This document shows positions 48,131-60,180 of a stretch of 64,000 bases of DNA, one piece after another. Under the pieces are notes generated by a model, which ran no database searches, was not told where the DNA came from, and saw nothing but the letters and a program-made list of their open reading frames with translations. The position numbers and the translations under genes are program-made. Position 1 is the stretch's first letter; the number at the start of each line of letters is the position of its first letter. Source of the stretch: Solanum dulcamara (taxonomy: Eukaryota > Streptophyta > Magnoliopsida > Solanales > Solanaceae); assembly GCF_947179165.1 (NCBI RefSeq), contig NC_077243.1, positions 9,637,001-9,701,000 on the forward strand. Reading direction: 5' to 3'.

Positions 48131-50546
48131 TGGGGGTCCTATTTTTTTGGGTGTATAAATTATACCTTGAAAAAAATTAGAAAAGTCTGTTTCAAAATTC
48201 AAACAAAATTTTTCCACTTTTTATTTTTTTTAATAAAAGTAAGATGTACTTTTTATTTTATTATTTATATACTTTTTACCTTATTCAAGTAAAAATAAGG
48301 TATACTTTTTACCTTAGTTTTTATTTCAATAAAAGTACCTGTATATTATAATATAGATGATAGTGGATGCTTCATTTGTAATGAGGCTCATTTAAAGGGG
48401 ACAAGTTGCCCACCACTTTTTCTTTCCATTTTTTGCAATGAAAGAGCACATACATATATTCAATTCTCTCAACTCTCTCTTTCTTACTATTTTTTTTGTC
48501 TTTCCTTCTTATTAATTTGCTAAGTTAAGTTTGTTTTATAACACGTTATCAGCACGAGCCTCCATCGCTTTAAGCTATTTTGAAAAGGTAACAAAAGGGT
48601 AAGAATTTTATTTTTTTAAATGTCGAATAACTGAAAAAGGTTACTCATCATTGACACTAGATGCCGAAATACACCTAGAATTGATGGGTCTGGAGACACC
48701 ATCAAAGATGACAATATGGCATCTAGTCTAGAATGTGTCAAAGTCATAATATTTCTCCGCCACCATCTTGACGAGAAGTTAAAATTATAGTGTCTCATAT
48801 TAAAAGACCCCCTTAAACTATGGAAGAATCTAAAAGAAAGATATGACAACTTGAAGTTGGTCATCCTTTCACATGCATGTTATGATTGGCTTAATTTGAG
48901 ATTAATAAATTTTAAAAATATAACTGAATATAATTTTATCTTATTTTCACTCGCGAATATGCTCCTGCAGCAGCAATATTATGAAAAAAAAATTAAAAAA
49001 TATTCTGAATTACTCTCTCATCTTCTTATTGATAAACGACATAACGAAATGTAAATGAAAAATAATGATAGTCGGCCCGTTGATTCTTTGCCACTCTCTG
49101 AAGTGAATCGGACAAACTATAACCAACGAGAAGAGGTCATGACACTAGTTGTGGTCGTGGTCGTGCACGAAAAAGAAATTATAATTATGATGATCGGTTG
49201 ACACCGAGAAATGATCAGCAATATAAAAAGAAGAGTGAAAAGCAAGAAGCTATACCAAAAAATAAATCAAAAAGTATATGTCATAGATATGGAGGTATGT
49301 GACACTGGTCACAGACATGCCGATCATCAAAATGTCTGATTCAGCTATATCAGGCATTCTTGAAGAGGGCAGAAAATAATTTAGAGACAAACTTTATTTC
49401 TTAAGATAATATTGAGCCTATGCTTTTAGATGTAGCTAATTTTTTCAATTTTTCAGAAGGAAATATGAATATTGATTAGCCTGATAATATTTAAATAATT
49501 GTTTTTATTTGTCTGTACTAAATAATATGTTTATATTTTTCTAATTCATGTAAATAAATAAAATTTATACAATGAGCAATGTTTTAATTATAATGTTGAC
49601 TTTATTTCTTTTTGAAGAAAAATATGAATATGCCTCAAATTTTGTTTGGATCAATAATCAATCACGAGGATATTTGTGTAATTGATAGTGGAATGATTCA
49701 TGCTATTTTTAAAGACGATAAATATTTTTCCTACTTGCTTAGAAGAAAAGTAAATGTTACTACAATTTTTGAAAATTCAAAAATGATAGAAGGCTCCGAA
49801 AGAGCTACTATATTTCTACCTAAGGGGAGAAAAATTGTTATAGAAGATGCATTGTTCTCTTCTAAATTCCCAAGAAACTTGTTAAGTTTTAAAGATATCC
49901 GCAGAAATGGATATCATGTTGAGACACAAAATGAAATGAATATTGAATACTTTGGTATAACCAAGAGTGTCTCAGGCCAGAAATATATTTTGGAAAAATT
50001 ATCAACTTTGTCGTCTGGCTATATTATGCAGAAATTAGTGCATTTGAAGCACATTTGATCATAAACCAGAAGTTTACTGATTCTGGTTTACTGATCTAAA
50101 TAAATTAGTGCTAAGGGATGATCAAATAGGTTATCCTGGATCAATAATGATGAGACGAATTCTTGAAAATTCAACTGGACATCTGTTAAAGAACCTGAAA
50201 ATTCTTATGAGTGATGAATTTTCATGTGCTGCTTGTTATCAAGACAAATTAATTGTCAGACCATCAACCTTGAAGGTTGACATCAAATCTCCTGGCTTTT
50301 TAGAGCGTATACATGGAGATATATGTGGACCTATTCATCCATCTAGTAGATTGTTTAGATATTTTATGGTCTTAATAAATGCATTATCAAGACAGACTCA
50401 TGTGTGTTTCTTGTCATCTCGTAATCTGGCGTTTGCAAAATTATTAGCACAAATAATAAAATTAATGGCGCAATTTTCAAATTATCCAATTAAAGTTATT
50501 CGCCTTGATAATGCTAGAGAATTTACATCCCAAACTTTTGATGATT
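48131..50546 (+). mobile_element. Ty1/Copia retrotransposon, degenerate and truncated
   Basis: A probable LTR (about 48131-48543, ending AACA) is followed by ACGTTATCAGCACGAG, a primer-binding-type sequence found in plant Copia elements. A gag relic follows (about 48620-49060, e.g. LWKNLKERYDNLKL with stops around it) and a broken CCHC knuckle near 49275. A protease segment carries the active-site form VIDSG (from 49612). A pre-integrase and integrase part (50108-50546) includes RIHGDICGPIHP and IRLDNAREFTSQTFDDL. The integrase stops abruptly where a Tekay-like LTR was inserted. Its remaining part is not in this window. Confidence 0.8.
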
Positions 50547-50685
50547 TGTTATATCCCATATTTTTTTTATTTTTTTTATTTTTATTTTTCACAATTGAAC
50601 ATTTTTGGGATAACGGTAACAAGTCAAGGGCAAGACTATGTTTGATTTTGTTGGATACATAATTCTTATGACTAAATTGGGATTT

Positions 50686-50861
50686 GGAAATATTGGAAAA
50701 GTTTAAGGGTAAAATTGGAATTTCACATGTGGAAATACTATAAAAGGTTAAGGATAAAATTGGAATTTCACATTTGGAAATACTATTAAAGGTTAAGGGC
50801 AAAATTGGAATTTCAGCTTGGAAATATTAGAAAAGGTGAGGGGCAAAATGGTAATTTCACC
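50686..50861. repeat. Four-copy 45-bp tandem repeat in the outer LTR
   Basis: Units start with GGAAATA at 50686, 50731, 50776 and 50820. Each contains a GGTTAAGG-like core and AAATTGGAATTTCA. Copies differ at several positions. Confidence 0.9.
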
Positions 50862-52547
50862 TAGGGGTCTTTATATCTTCCAACTTCTAGAATATTCAAG
50901 AGAATTGGAAGAAGATAGAAGGAGAAAACATAGAGAGAAGATCGGACAAGCCTAGGGAAATTTTGTTCCTTGAAATCTTGTTCCAAAAATTATTTTCTCC
51001 TAGTATTCCTACTAATTCAAAGGTCCTCTACAATATGATGAAGTTATTTTGTAAGATAGGAGCCTTGTTTGGTTGATTGGGTGTCTTGGTGAAGTGAAGA
51101 AGTTGGAAGGAAAATGTAAGAATTAATCCAATTTCATTATGTTATGATGTTTGTTTATGTTTGTAATGACCCGTTAGGTCATTTTGAGAACGAATCCTCC
51201 TCCTTTCATACGAGACCCTTCTCGTAAAATTTTAATGGGTTATTTGGACTATTCGGTAACTTTGGTTAATTAATTGAGAGATAATTTTAGAGAATTAATT
51301 TAATTAATGGGCTAAAGTGTTAATTTATTTAATATCTTATACCACTTTTCTTATATTTAATAAAATAGGTTAGTAGGGTTTATCACTTTTAGTACATGAT
51401 TAATTTAGAAAACAAAAAAAAGGAAATAAATAATAATAAAAGAATAATAATAATAATAATAATAATATATATATATATGGCATTAAGCCATCAGGTGACG
51501 GCGGCGTAAACAGAAAAAAAAAACACAACGCAGAAATTGAAAAAAAACATACGGAGGAAGAAAGAAAAGAAAGGGGAAAAGAAAAATAAAGGAGAAGAGA
51601 AAAACAGGTATTTTCATTCCAAAGCGTCAAGGTAATTATTCTCATCCTTTCCATTAAATTTTCATGTGATTATTAATATATTTTTAGGGTATATTGGTGG
51701 AGAAACAATGTTGAAATAAGAGAATATGACCCTAGGGTTCTTCATATAAAATCTTGATTTGGGGGTCGAATAACGATCCGTTTTAGCTGAAATTTGACAT
51801 GTGAGTTTATTTTATCATGAGTGAACATAATCGGAAAGAAAATTTCAGATTTGACTTCAATGACATAGAATGAGTTAGTTCCTGAATTTTGATATATTAA
51901 AATAGATAATTAAATATTAGGTATATTATATATTATGAATTACATTAAATTTATAATATTGGGGAAATTAGAACTTAACCCTAGGCTTAAAATTTGGAAA
52001 TATGAGAGTTGACATGTTATTTGACGTCAACATTAAGAACTTGATTATAAATTTGGGTAGGTTTTGGGTCTAGGCTAGACATATAATAATATGGGTGTTG
52101 TTAGTTTCAAAATCTTATTGTGGTTATTTATTTGACTAGATTACATTGATTTGGAGACCCAACGAAAAGGGAAGGCTCAAGTACCGATGTGATTGCTTGA
52201 TTAATTAAGGCAAGTGAATTTCTAAACCTCAGTTTAAGCTTATAGATGCTTGTATTTCTGTGTTATGTGTATTAGGAAGTAATGAGAATTAGACTGGATT
52301 ATTGATTATATGATTGACCTTAAAAAAATGGAGATGAGGGATAGAAAATGGTGATCTAATGACATGTATTGGTGGAATTGATATGTTATGATTGCGGATT
52401 TATTTTGGACATGTGAAATGACTATGTTGATGTGAGATAGGAAAAATTATGGTTGTTGTCATATTATTATCATGAATTATATGAACATGAATTGATTGCA
52501 TTGGTTCTGACATATTGTGTTGAGATTGAAAATGATATGAAATAAAA

Positions 52548-52704
52548 GGGGTCGGGCCACACGCTCCGTGACAGGTATTATGAAACAAAGGGGTCGGGCC
52601 ACACGCTCCATGGCAGATATTATGAAATAAAGGGGTCAGGCCACACGCTCCGTGGCAAGATATATATATTGAGGGGACGGGCCACACGCTCCATGGCAGG
52701 TTAC
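52548..52704. repeat. Four-copy 42-bp tandem repeat in the outer LTR
   Basis: Units start with GGGGTCGGGCCACACGCTCC or a close variant at 52548, 52590, 52632 and 52673. They are GC-rich blocks in an AT-rich LTR. Confidence 0.92.
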
Positions 52705-53432
52705 ATGGACAGAAATGTCCCCCATGGGTTTCGAACTGTGATTCAGCGGATGTGTACCGATAGGACAGACATGCATCATTTCATTGCATTGCATTGCACC
52801 TTTCTGACATTTGTGAATTTGTGTTTACCCCTATATTGTTCTGTGTATGTTGAACTTGACTTGGTATGATTCATTGATGAGAATTTGTGGACTGTATTAC
52901 TGTTTTTATTGTACAAGTGTAGAGTTGGGCTGATTTTATGCAGGTTGTAGTTAAGGAGGTTCGGTTGGGAGGACAGGAGTACTTGTATCTATTAAGCTTT
53001 GCTTAGTTTTAGCTATCCACTTGCTGAGTACCGTGTTGTTTGGTACTCACCCCTTGCTTCCACACTTGTGTAGGTTGTGAACCCGGACCTGCTTGATCTT
53101 CTACTGTTTTCCACTACAGTCGAGGTTATCAATTCCGAGGTAGCTGTTACATCCATCTAACGGACACCTCTTACTCTTTTATTATGTTTTAGTCCTATTC
53201 TAGAGACAAAGACATTGTGATTGTATTTCTTTTCGTACTTCGATAATACATTAGTGGCTTGTATATGTGACAACCAGTCTTGGGGGATTTTGAGATTATT
53301 TATTTATTTTTTAACTAAGTTAAACCTTGCTTTATCTTAATTACTTCCGCATTTACTTTCCATTGAGTTTTAGGCTGACTTATCTCGGTGGGTTGAGATG
53401 AGTGCCATCACACCCGGATTCGGGTCTTGACA

Positions 53433-53594
53433 AAATGGTATTAGAGCCCCAGGTTAATAGGTCTCACGTGTATACAAGCCGAGTCTAAGTAGAATTTTGA
53501 GGATCGGTACGGAGACGTCTGTACTTATCTTTGAGAGGCTATGGAGACTTTTAGGAAATATCTTCACCTTTTGATTCTCTATCGTGTGTCCTTG
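53433..53594 (+). mobile_element. Leader of the outer Tekay-like element
   Basis: The primer-binding site (53436-53447) is followed by sequence that aligns by eye with the leader of the inner element: GGATCGGTACGGAGACGTCT here against GGATCGGTACGTAGACGTCC at about 55883. It is cut at 53594 by the inner element. Confidence 0.75.
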
Positions 53595-55814
53595 TGTAAT
53601 GACCTTGAGGGTGATTTTCGTAAATTTGTACAAAACACGCGTGAACAGTAACACGCGTGAACAGTAACACGCGTGAACAGTAACTTTTTGGGCAGAAAAT
53701 GCCCCTTTCTTCCCATTTCAATATTTTTCATCATTTGTTTGAGTTCTTGAACTCCTTGAGGTGATTTGAGAAGAGATTTTTGAGGCAAAGTGTTGGGTAA
53801 GTGATTTTTGACCTAAAACCTTCCTTTTTCATTAAATTTTTGACGATTTTAACTCTTAAATTTTAGTTTCAAACCCCAAAAATCTTTGTTTCTTTCCTAA
53901 TCCGAATTTAAGGAAAATTGTGATTTCCAACTCGTTTTGAGCTCTATTTTTATGGGTTTTTCAACCATGAGTTCCTTATTACCAATATAATGGGATTGTT
54001 CAATAAATTTCCAGATTTGACCCTTTTCGAAAATAGTTAATTTTTGGACCATTTTACCCCCGGTTTCGAAACCTATCAATATGGGTGTCATTGGACTCCT
54101 TGTGACGTGTATGTTTCATTGTTGATAGTGGGTTGTCATTCCGGGCGCTGAATTCGAGAGTTGCTTGTCCGGTGGAGGTATTCGAGTGCGGCTTCGACAA
54201 TTGAGGTAGGTTTGGCTATCTTTCTTTGAGATTGAGATGGGGTAATTAGTCATTCATATGTTATAGACTTTGGGATGGGGTTGTAGTATGAGTTGAGAAT
54301 GTTATATATATTGTGATGTCCGTGTGGAGGCTTATTTATTAATGTGTTGCCGTGACGGGGTTTATTTGTATTACATAGCCCGTGTGGGGGCCTTATTTGT
54401 TATCTTATTTGCTTTGAGAGCATGTGAATTATGATTTGCCTAAGAGAGAGGCTTGAGTATATTATTTGACTTGTGATGCCGCCTGAGAGATTGAGTTGGG
54501 GGTTTTGAGCATACTTGAGTATTGAAATATTGTTGAGAAAGGGGTGAATATTTAAATGAAAGTGTGTTCTTCCCGTTACTATTTATTGAGGGTGAATATC
54601 ATGTGTAGGTTAAGTTTTGAGAACTTTGAACCTTATACCACATGTGAGTTGATTATTACTTCCATGCATATGTGTTTTGATGCATTCATCCTCATTCATC
54701 ATATCATGAAACATGGGAAGTTGAGAAATATGGAAATTCTTTTTGAGAAAGAAAATGAAACACCTTTAAACCTTTGTATCTTGAGTCCTTGACCGAGGCA
54801 GTTTTCCGGCAGGGTAGTGGATGCATTGTGATCCCAACCTTTGTATCTTGAGTCCCTGACCGAGGCAGTTTTCCGGCAGGGTAGTGGATACATTGTGATC
54901 CCAACCTTTGTATCTTGAGTCCCTGACCGAGGCAGTTTTCCGGCAGGGTAGTGGATGCATTGTGATCCTAACCTTTGTATCTTGAGTTCCTGACCGAGGC
55001 AGTTTTCCGACAGGGTAGTGGATGCATTGTGATCCCTTGACCACGAGGAGGTAGCAAGGATAATGAGATATTGTGATTGAGGTATATGGTCTGCGAGACC
55101 CCCATGGGTCCTGCTTGGTAGCACAGCTCGGCAGGTGTATACGACAGGCTGTGCGACAGTCTTGATTCCACCGTACCACCACATCATTGCATCATCATAT
55201 TGCATTGTATTGCATTGACATTTGTGCTGCTTGAATTATTTGATTAATTGTGATTATGAGTTGTTATTATACTTTATTCGTGCCACTATATATATAAACT
55301 GGCGGCACCGATGCCGAAGTGGGATTTTTCTATATGCAGGTGGAAGCGTTCCTTAGTTTATTTCATAGGTTTGATTAATTCCTTATACTCAGTCAGCTAA
55401 AACCTATTGAGTATATGTGAATTGTACTCACCCCTACTTCTGTGTCCCTTTTTGATGCAGATACTAGTCGGGGTACCCCACGTGGCAGTTAATATTCTAG
55501 CGGATTGTGTAATTCTCAGATTAGTGGTGAGGTCCCAGAATTCGGATCGTCACTAGTCTATCTTTATTTTTCAGTCTTTTGTATCATTCAGAGACTTATG
55601 TTGTATCTTCAGATTCGAACCTTGTATTAGATGCTCTTTATACTTATGACACCAGGTTTTGGGATAATTTCTTCATTGTTTTTTTTTCTTTTTATTTAAA
55701 TCGTGGAATCACTTTCCCCTTTGGGAGTCTTGTGTGAATTTTATTTTTAGGGTTACACATCAGATTGGGTTTTGAGATGTGTGCCATCATGACCTCAGTT
55801 TTTGGGTCGTGACA
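53595..55814 (+). repeat. 5' LTR of the inner element
   Basis: It contains three copies of a 17-bp unit ACGCGTGAACAGTAACA (about 53635-53684) and a four-copy 67-bp tandem repeat at 54771-55038. ORFs on either strand through these repeats are by-products of the repeat. Confidence 0.93.
54771..55038. repeat. 67-bp tandem repeat x4 in the inner LTR (also 61355-61622)
   Basis: Units start CCTTTGTATCTTGAGTCC at 54771, 54838, 54905 and 54972 and contain GGCAGTTTTCCGGCAGGG. The same four-copy array recurs in the 3' LTR from 61355, with one added G-to-A difference in the second unit. Confidence 0.95.
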
Positions 55815-55829
55815 AATTGGTATCAGAGC

Positions 55830-56713
55830 ACTAGGTTCACCGGTCTTATAAGTTAAAGAGTAGGGTGTCTAGTAGAGTCTTGCGGATCGGTACGTAGACG
55901 TCCGTACTTATCTTCGAGAGGCTACAAGATACTTAATAGGAGAATTTCTTTCTTTTTACTCCCTTCGTGCGATTTATTCATATCAAGTGTTATTTACCTC
56001 TGATCTATTTCTTCCGCATTAAAAGTAACTGTCGGGTTCGAAATATCGGCTCTTGCTTAAGGATGATTTAGTGATGCCTATTCGAGCCTGATTATGAGTA
56101 TGAAGATGTGGAGCAACAAAAAAAAAGTATGGAAGATGGTCGGTTAGACTTTGACAGTTAGATTTCAAATTTTAGATATCTAATTAGCCCACTTTGGATT
56201 CCTTTGAGATCTGTGGTTCCACCTATGTCTTCTAGCGTTGCTATGTTTACTTAGGAGCAAAAGAGATTTGGAGAGATTCGTCAGGGTATTGTCTCCCAAG
56301 TTTGAGGTTATCACTGTTGAGAAGGCTTATATCTTTTTGACCAAGTGTCAGGACAGGTTGTTCAAAATTGGGTATCTTGAAGGCACATGGAATGTCTTAT
56401 TTCTTTTTATAATTGCGGGAATGGCTAAGAAGTGATAGAGGTCTGTTCTTGCTCATAGACCTGTCGGTCCTCCTATGATGAGTTGGGAGTAGTTTACTTA
56501 GGTTGTTTTGTGATGGTGAGTTTGAATAAGGGGCAAATATGTGATTCTTCTTCTATTTAGCCAGGGTCACAAGTTGTCTGCAATACACCAGTTTTAATTG
56601 TTTGAGGTGCTTTATGGAGTACTCGAGGTGGTGGTTGTAGTAGTTCACAAGCTAAGGGTGACCATTAATTATGCTATGCTATACTAGGTAAATTTGAGGC
56701 AGAGGCCTCTGAT
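55830..56713 (+). pseudogene. Decayed gag region of the inner element
   Basis: Only scraps of gag can be read, for example VEKAYIFLTKCQDRLFKIGY near 56305-56365, broken by stops and frame changes. The space is shorter than a usual Tekay gag, and I see no CCHC zinc knuckle before the protease, so an internal deletion is likely. Confidence 0.7.
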
Positions 56714-58084
56714 GTGGTTATTACATGTATTGTTCTGGTTTGCCATCATTTTACGTCAGTATTATTTGACCCAGGGTCTACCTATTCTTATGTGTCGATT
56801 TATTTCGATGTGGGTATTAATTATGTGAGTGAGTCCCTTATTGTGCCTATTACTATTTCTACCCCAATAGGTGAATCTTTAGTAGTGGATCGGGTATACA
56901 AGGGATGTTTGGTGATATTTTCGGGTAGAGAGACCCGTGCAGACTTGATTTTACTAGACATGCTTGATTTTGATGTGATATTGGGTATGGACTGGTTATC
57001 TCCTTATCATGCTATATTAGATTGTTATGCAAAGACCGTGACCTTAGCTTATCCCAATTTACCTAGCTTAGTATGGAAGGGTAATCCGAGTTCGTATCCT
57101 AAGGGGGTGATATCTTATATTCGTACTCGTCGCTTGATGGATAAGGGTTGTTTGTCTTATTTGGCTCATGTACGTGATCTCACCACGGAGTCATCTCATA
57201 TAGAGACTACGAGGGTGGTGAGAGAGTTTATGGATGTATTTCCTACAGACTTGCCGGGAGTTCCTCCTGACCGTGATATCGATTTTGTGATTGATTTGGA
57301 ACATGACACTAAACCCATCTCTATTTCTTCTTATCGGATGGCTCCGGCAGAATTGAAAGAGTTGAAAGAACAATTGGAAGATTTGTTGAAGAAAGGGTTT
57401 ATTAGACCTAGTGTATCACCGTGGGGTGCACCGGTTTTATTTGTGAAGAAGAAAGATGGTACTATGAGGATGTGTATTGACTATCGACAGTTGAACAAAG
57501 TCACTATCAAGAACAAGTATCCTCTCCCTCACATTGATGATTTATTTGACCAGCTTCAAGGTGCATCGGTGTTATCAAAGATTGATTTGAGGTTGGGTTA
57601 CCATCAGTTGAGAGTTCGGGAATTTGATATCCCGAAGACTGCATTCAGGACTCGTTATGGGCATTATGAGTTTGTGGTTATGTCCTTCGGGTTGACTAAT
57701 GCCCCGGCTGCTTTTATGGAGTTGATGAACCGGGTATTTCGACCTTATTTGGACTCGTTTGTGATCGTGTTTATTGATGACATCTTGGTTTATTCCAAGA
57801 ATGAGGCGGATCATGTTAGGCACCTGAGGACAGTCCTTCAGAGATTGAGAGAGGAGAAGTTGTATGCAAAATTCTCCAAATGTGAGTTTTGGCTTGAGTC
57901 CGTGACATTCTTGGGTCATATAGTGACCAAGGATGGTATTATGGTTGATCCAGCCAAAGTTGCAGCGGTTCGTGATTGGGTTAGGCCTACTTCGGTTACC
58001 GAGATTCGGAGTTTTATTGGGTTGGCAGGCTACTATCGTCGGTTTATTCAAGGATTCTCTTCTATTGCAGCCCCCATTGACTAG
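56714..58084 (+). pseudogene. Protease and reverse transcriptase part of the inner pol
   Basis: A 456-codon open frame. The protease carries [12 protein letters not shown], the Tekay form of the aspartic protease site. The reverse transcriptase has [27 protein letters not shown], the palm motif [10 protein letters not shown], and FLGHIV. The frame ends early at a TAG (58082-58084) because a run of five C at about 58069-58073 shifts the frame by one relative to the RNase H part. The product would stop after the connection domain. Confidence 0.9.
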
Positions 58085-58942
58085 GCTAACTCAAAAGACC
58101 GTGGCATTTCAGTGGACTGATGAGTGTGAGGCGAGCTTTCAAAAGCTCAAGGAATTATTGACTTCAGCACCTATTCTAGCCTTACCCGAGGAGGGCGTGG
58201 CATTTATTGTGTTTTGTGATGCTTCGGGAGTCGGTTTGGGTGGTGTATTGATGCAAAAAGGTAGAGTTATAGCTTATGCTTCTCGACAGTTGAAGGTACA
58301 TGAGAAGAACTATCCTACCCACGACTTAGAGTTAGCAGCGGTGGTGTTTGTTCTGAAGTTGTGGAGGCATTATCTCTATGGAGTGCATTGCGAGGTCTAT
58401 ACTGACCACCGTAGCCTTAAGTATATCTTTTCTCAGCCGAATCTGAACATGCGGCAGCGTAGGTGGTTAGAGTTATTGAAAGACTATGACATTACCATAC
58501 TTTATCATCCGGGAAAAGCTAATGTGGTAGCGGATGCCCTGAGTCGCAAAGCATCTAGCATGGGTAGTTTGGCCTTTCTTAAGGCTGTGGAGAGGCCTTT
58601 GGCATTGGAGGTTCAGTCATTGGCTAGACAGTTGGTCCGACTTGATATTTCTACACATCATGGTATTTTGGCCTTGGTGGAGGCTAGGTCTACTTTGATG
58701 GACCAGATTCGTACACACCAGTTTGAAGATGAAAAGTTGAGGGCCATTCGAGACAAAGTGTTAAGTGGTGAAGCAAAATCAGCCTCTCTTGATTCGGAAG
58801 GAGTTTTGAGGATTAATGGTCGCATTTGTGTGCCCAAGGTTAGTGAATGGGTACGTATGATATTGGAGGAGGCTCATTGTTCCAAGTATTCGATTCACCC
58901 GGGAGTGGCAAAGATGTTTCATGACTTGAAACAACACTATTA
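58085..58942 (+). pseudogene. RNase H and integrase zinc-binding part of the inner pol
   Basis: In the frame after the one-base shift: RNase H of the Ty3 type ([43 protein letters not shown]), then the start of the H2C2 integrase zinc-binding region ([20 protein letters not shown]). It is terminated by TAA (58940-58942), where family members have a tryptophan. The second half of the zinc finger (CLNCQQVKY) can be read on the other side of the stop. Confidence 0.9.
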
Positions 58943-59018
58943 ATGGTGTGGCATGAAGAGAGACATTATTGATTTTGTGGCTAAGTGTTTAAATTGCCAA
59001 CAAGTGAAGTATGAGCAA

Positions 59019-60170
59019 TAGAAATCGGGTGGTCCTATGCAAAGGATGCCCATTCCTGAGTGGAAATGGGAGCGTATCACTATGGACTTCGTGTCTGGAT
59101 TACCCATGGCATTGGGTAAGTATGACTCTGTCTGGGTGATTGTGGATCGATTGACCAAATCAGCCCATTTCCTTCCGGTAAAGACTAGCTATAATGCAGA
59201 TCAGTTAGCTAGGATCTATCTTCGTGAGATTGTTAGGCTGCATGGGGTGCCTATCTCTATTGTATCAGATCGGGGTTCAGTGTTCACCTCCCACTTTTGG
59301 AAGGCATTACAGCGTGGTTTGGGTACGCGGCTAGAGATGAGTTCAGCATTTCATCCCCAAACCGATGGTCAGTCTGAACAGACTATTCAGGTGTTGGAGG
59401 ATATGCTTAGGGCCTGTGTGATTGATTTTGGTGCCCAATGGGACCAACACTTGCCCTTAGCAGAGTTTGCCTATAATAACAGTTATCACTCCAGCATTCA
59501 AATGGCACCATTTGAGGCATTGTATGGTCGTAGGTGTCGATCACCCATTGGATGGTTTGATTCTGTTGCGGTTGATGCATTGGATACTGACTTACTTAGG
59601 GATGCTGTGGAGCGAGTACGTTTGATTCAGGGTCGACTATTGACAGCTCAGAGTCGTCAGAAGAGTTATGCTGATAGGAGGGTTCGTCCCTTAGAGTTCA
59701 TGGTGGGTGATTGCGTGTGGCTTAAAATATCGCCCATGAAGGGTGTGATGAGGTTCGGAAAGAAGGGCAAGCTTAGCCCAAGGTTTGTTGGCCCGTTTGA
59801 AATCCTGAGGAGAGTAGGTGGAGTGGCGTATAAGTTGGCCTTACCCCCTAAATTGTCAGCTGTCCATCCGGTGTTTCATGTTTCCATGCTTCGCAAGTAC
59901 ATACCGGATGAGTCTCATGTGATTTCTTATGATGCGGTAGAGTTGAGTCCGGATTTGACTTATGAGGAGGAGCCGACAATTATTCTAGATAGGCGGCTTC
60001 GTAGACTCAGGACTAAGGAGGTCGCTTCGGTCAAGGTGCAGTGGCAGCATCGGCCTACTGAGGAGGCGACTTGGGAGTTAGAGTCTGATATGCAGGCTCG
60101 ATACCCTCAGCTTTTTGAGACCCCAGGTACTTTATTTTATCTTATGTTCGAGGACGAACATCCTTTTTAG
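59019..60170 (+). pseudogene. Integrase core and chromodomain of the inner pol
   Basis: It follows a second in-frame stop (TAG, 59020-59022). Open from 59037: integrase core with TMDFVSGLP, IVSDRGSVFTSHFW and AFHPQTDGQSEQ (D, D and the E of the catalytic triad present). The GPF/Y region (PRFVGPFEILRRVG) and a C-terminal chromodomain-like segment (VKVQWQHRPTEEATWELE) follow. The chromodomain marks the chromovirus group. Confidence 0.92.
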
Positions 60171-60180
60171 TGGTGGATAT

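Larger units (their letters stand above)
50547..53432 (+). mobile_element. 5' LTR of an outer Tekay-like Gypsy element
   Basis: It begins TGTTATATCCCATATT, directly interrupting the Copia integrase, and ends ...CGGGTCTTGACA. It is followed by AAA and TGGTATTAGAGC (53436), a one-mismatch form of the initiator-tRNA-Met primer-binding site. A length of 2.9 kb suits Tekay LTRs. It contains two tandem repeats. The rest of the element would continue beyond 62399 and out of the window. Confidence 0.75.

Noticed and set aside
53640..53684. CRISPR-like array of short repeats
   Set aside because: These are three abutting 17-bp units with no spacers inside a plant LTR; the genome is eukaryotic.
54699..55205. 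Minus-strand open frames of up to 168 codons with repeated CIHYPAGKLPRSG-like segments, present again at 61283-61789
   Set aside because: They are translations of the 67-bp LTR tandem repeat; the unit is not a multiple of three and similar frames overlap each other. No coding evidence.
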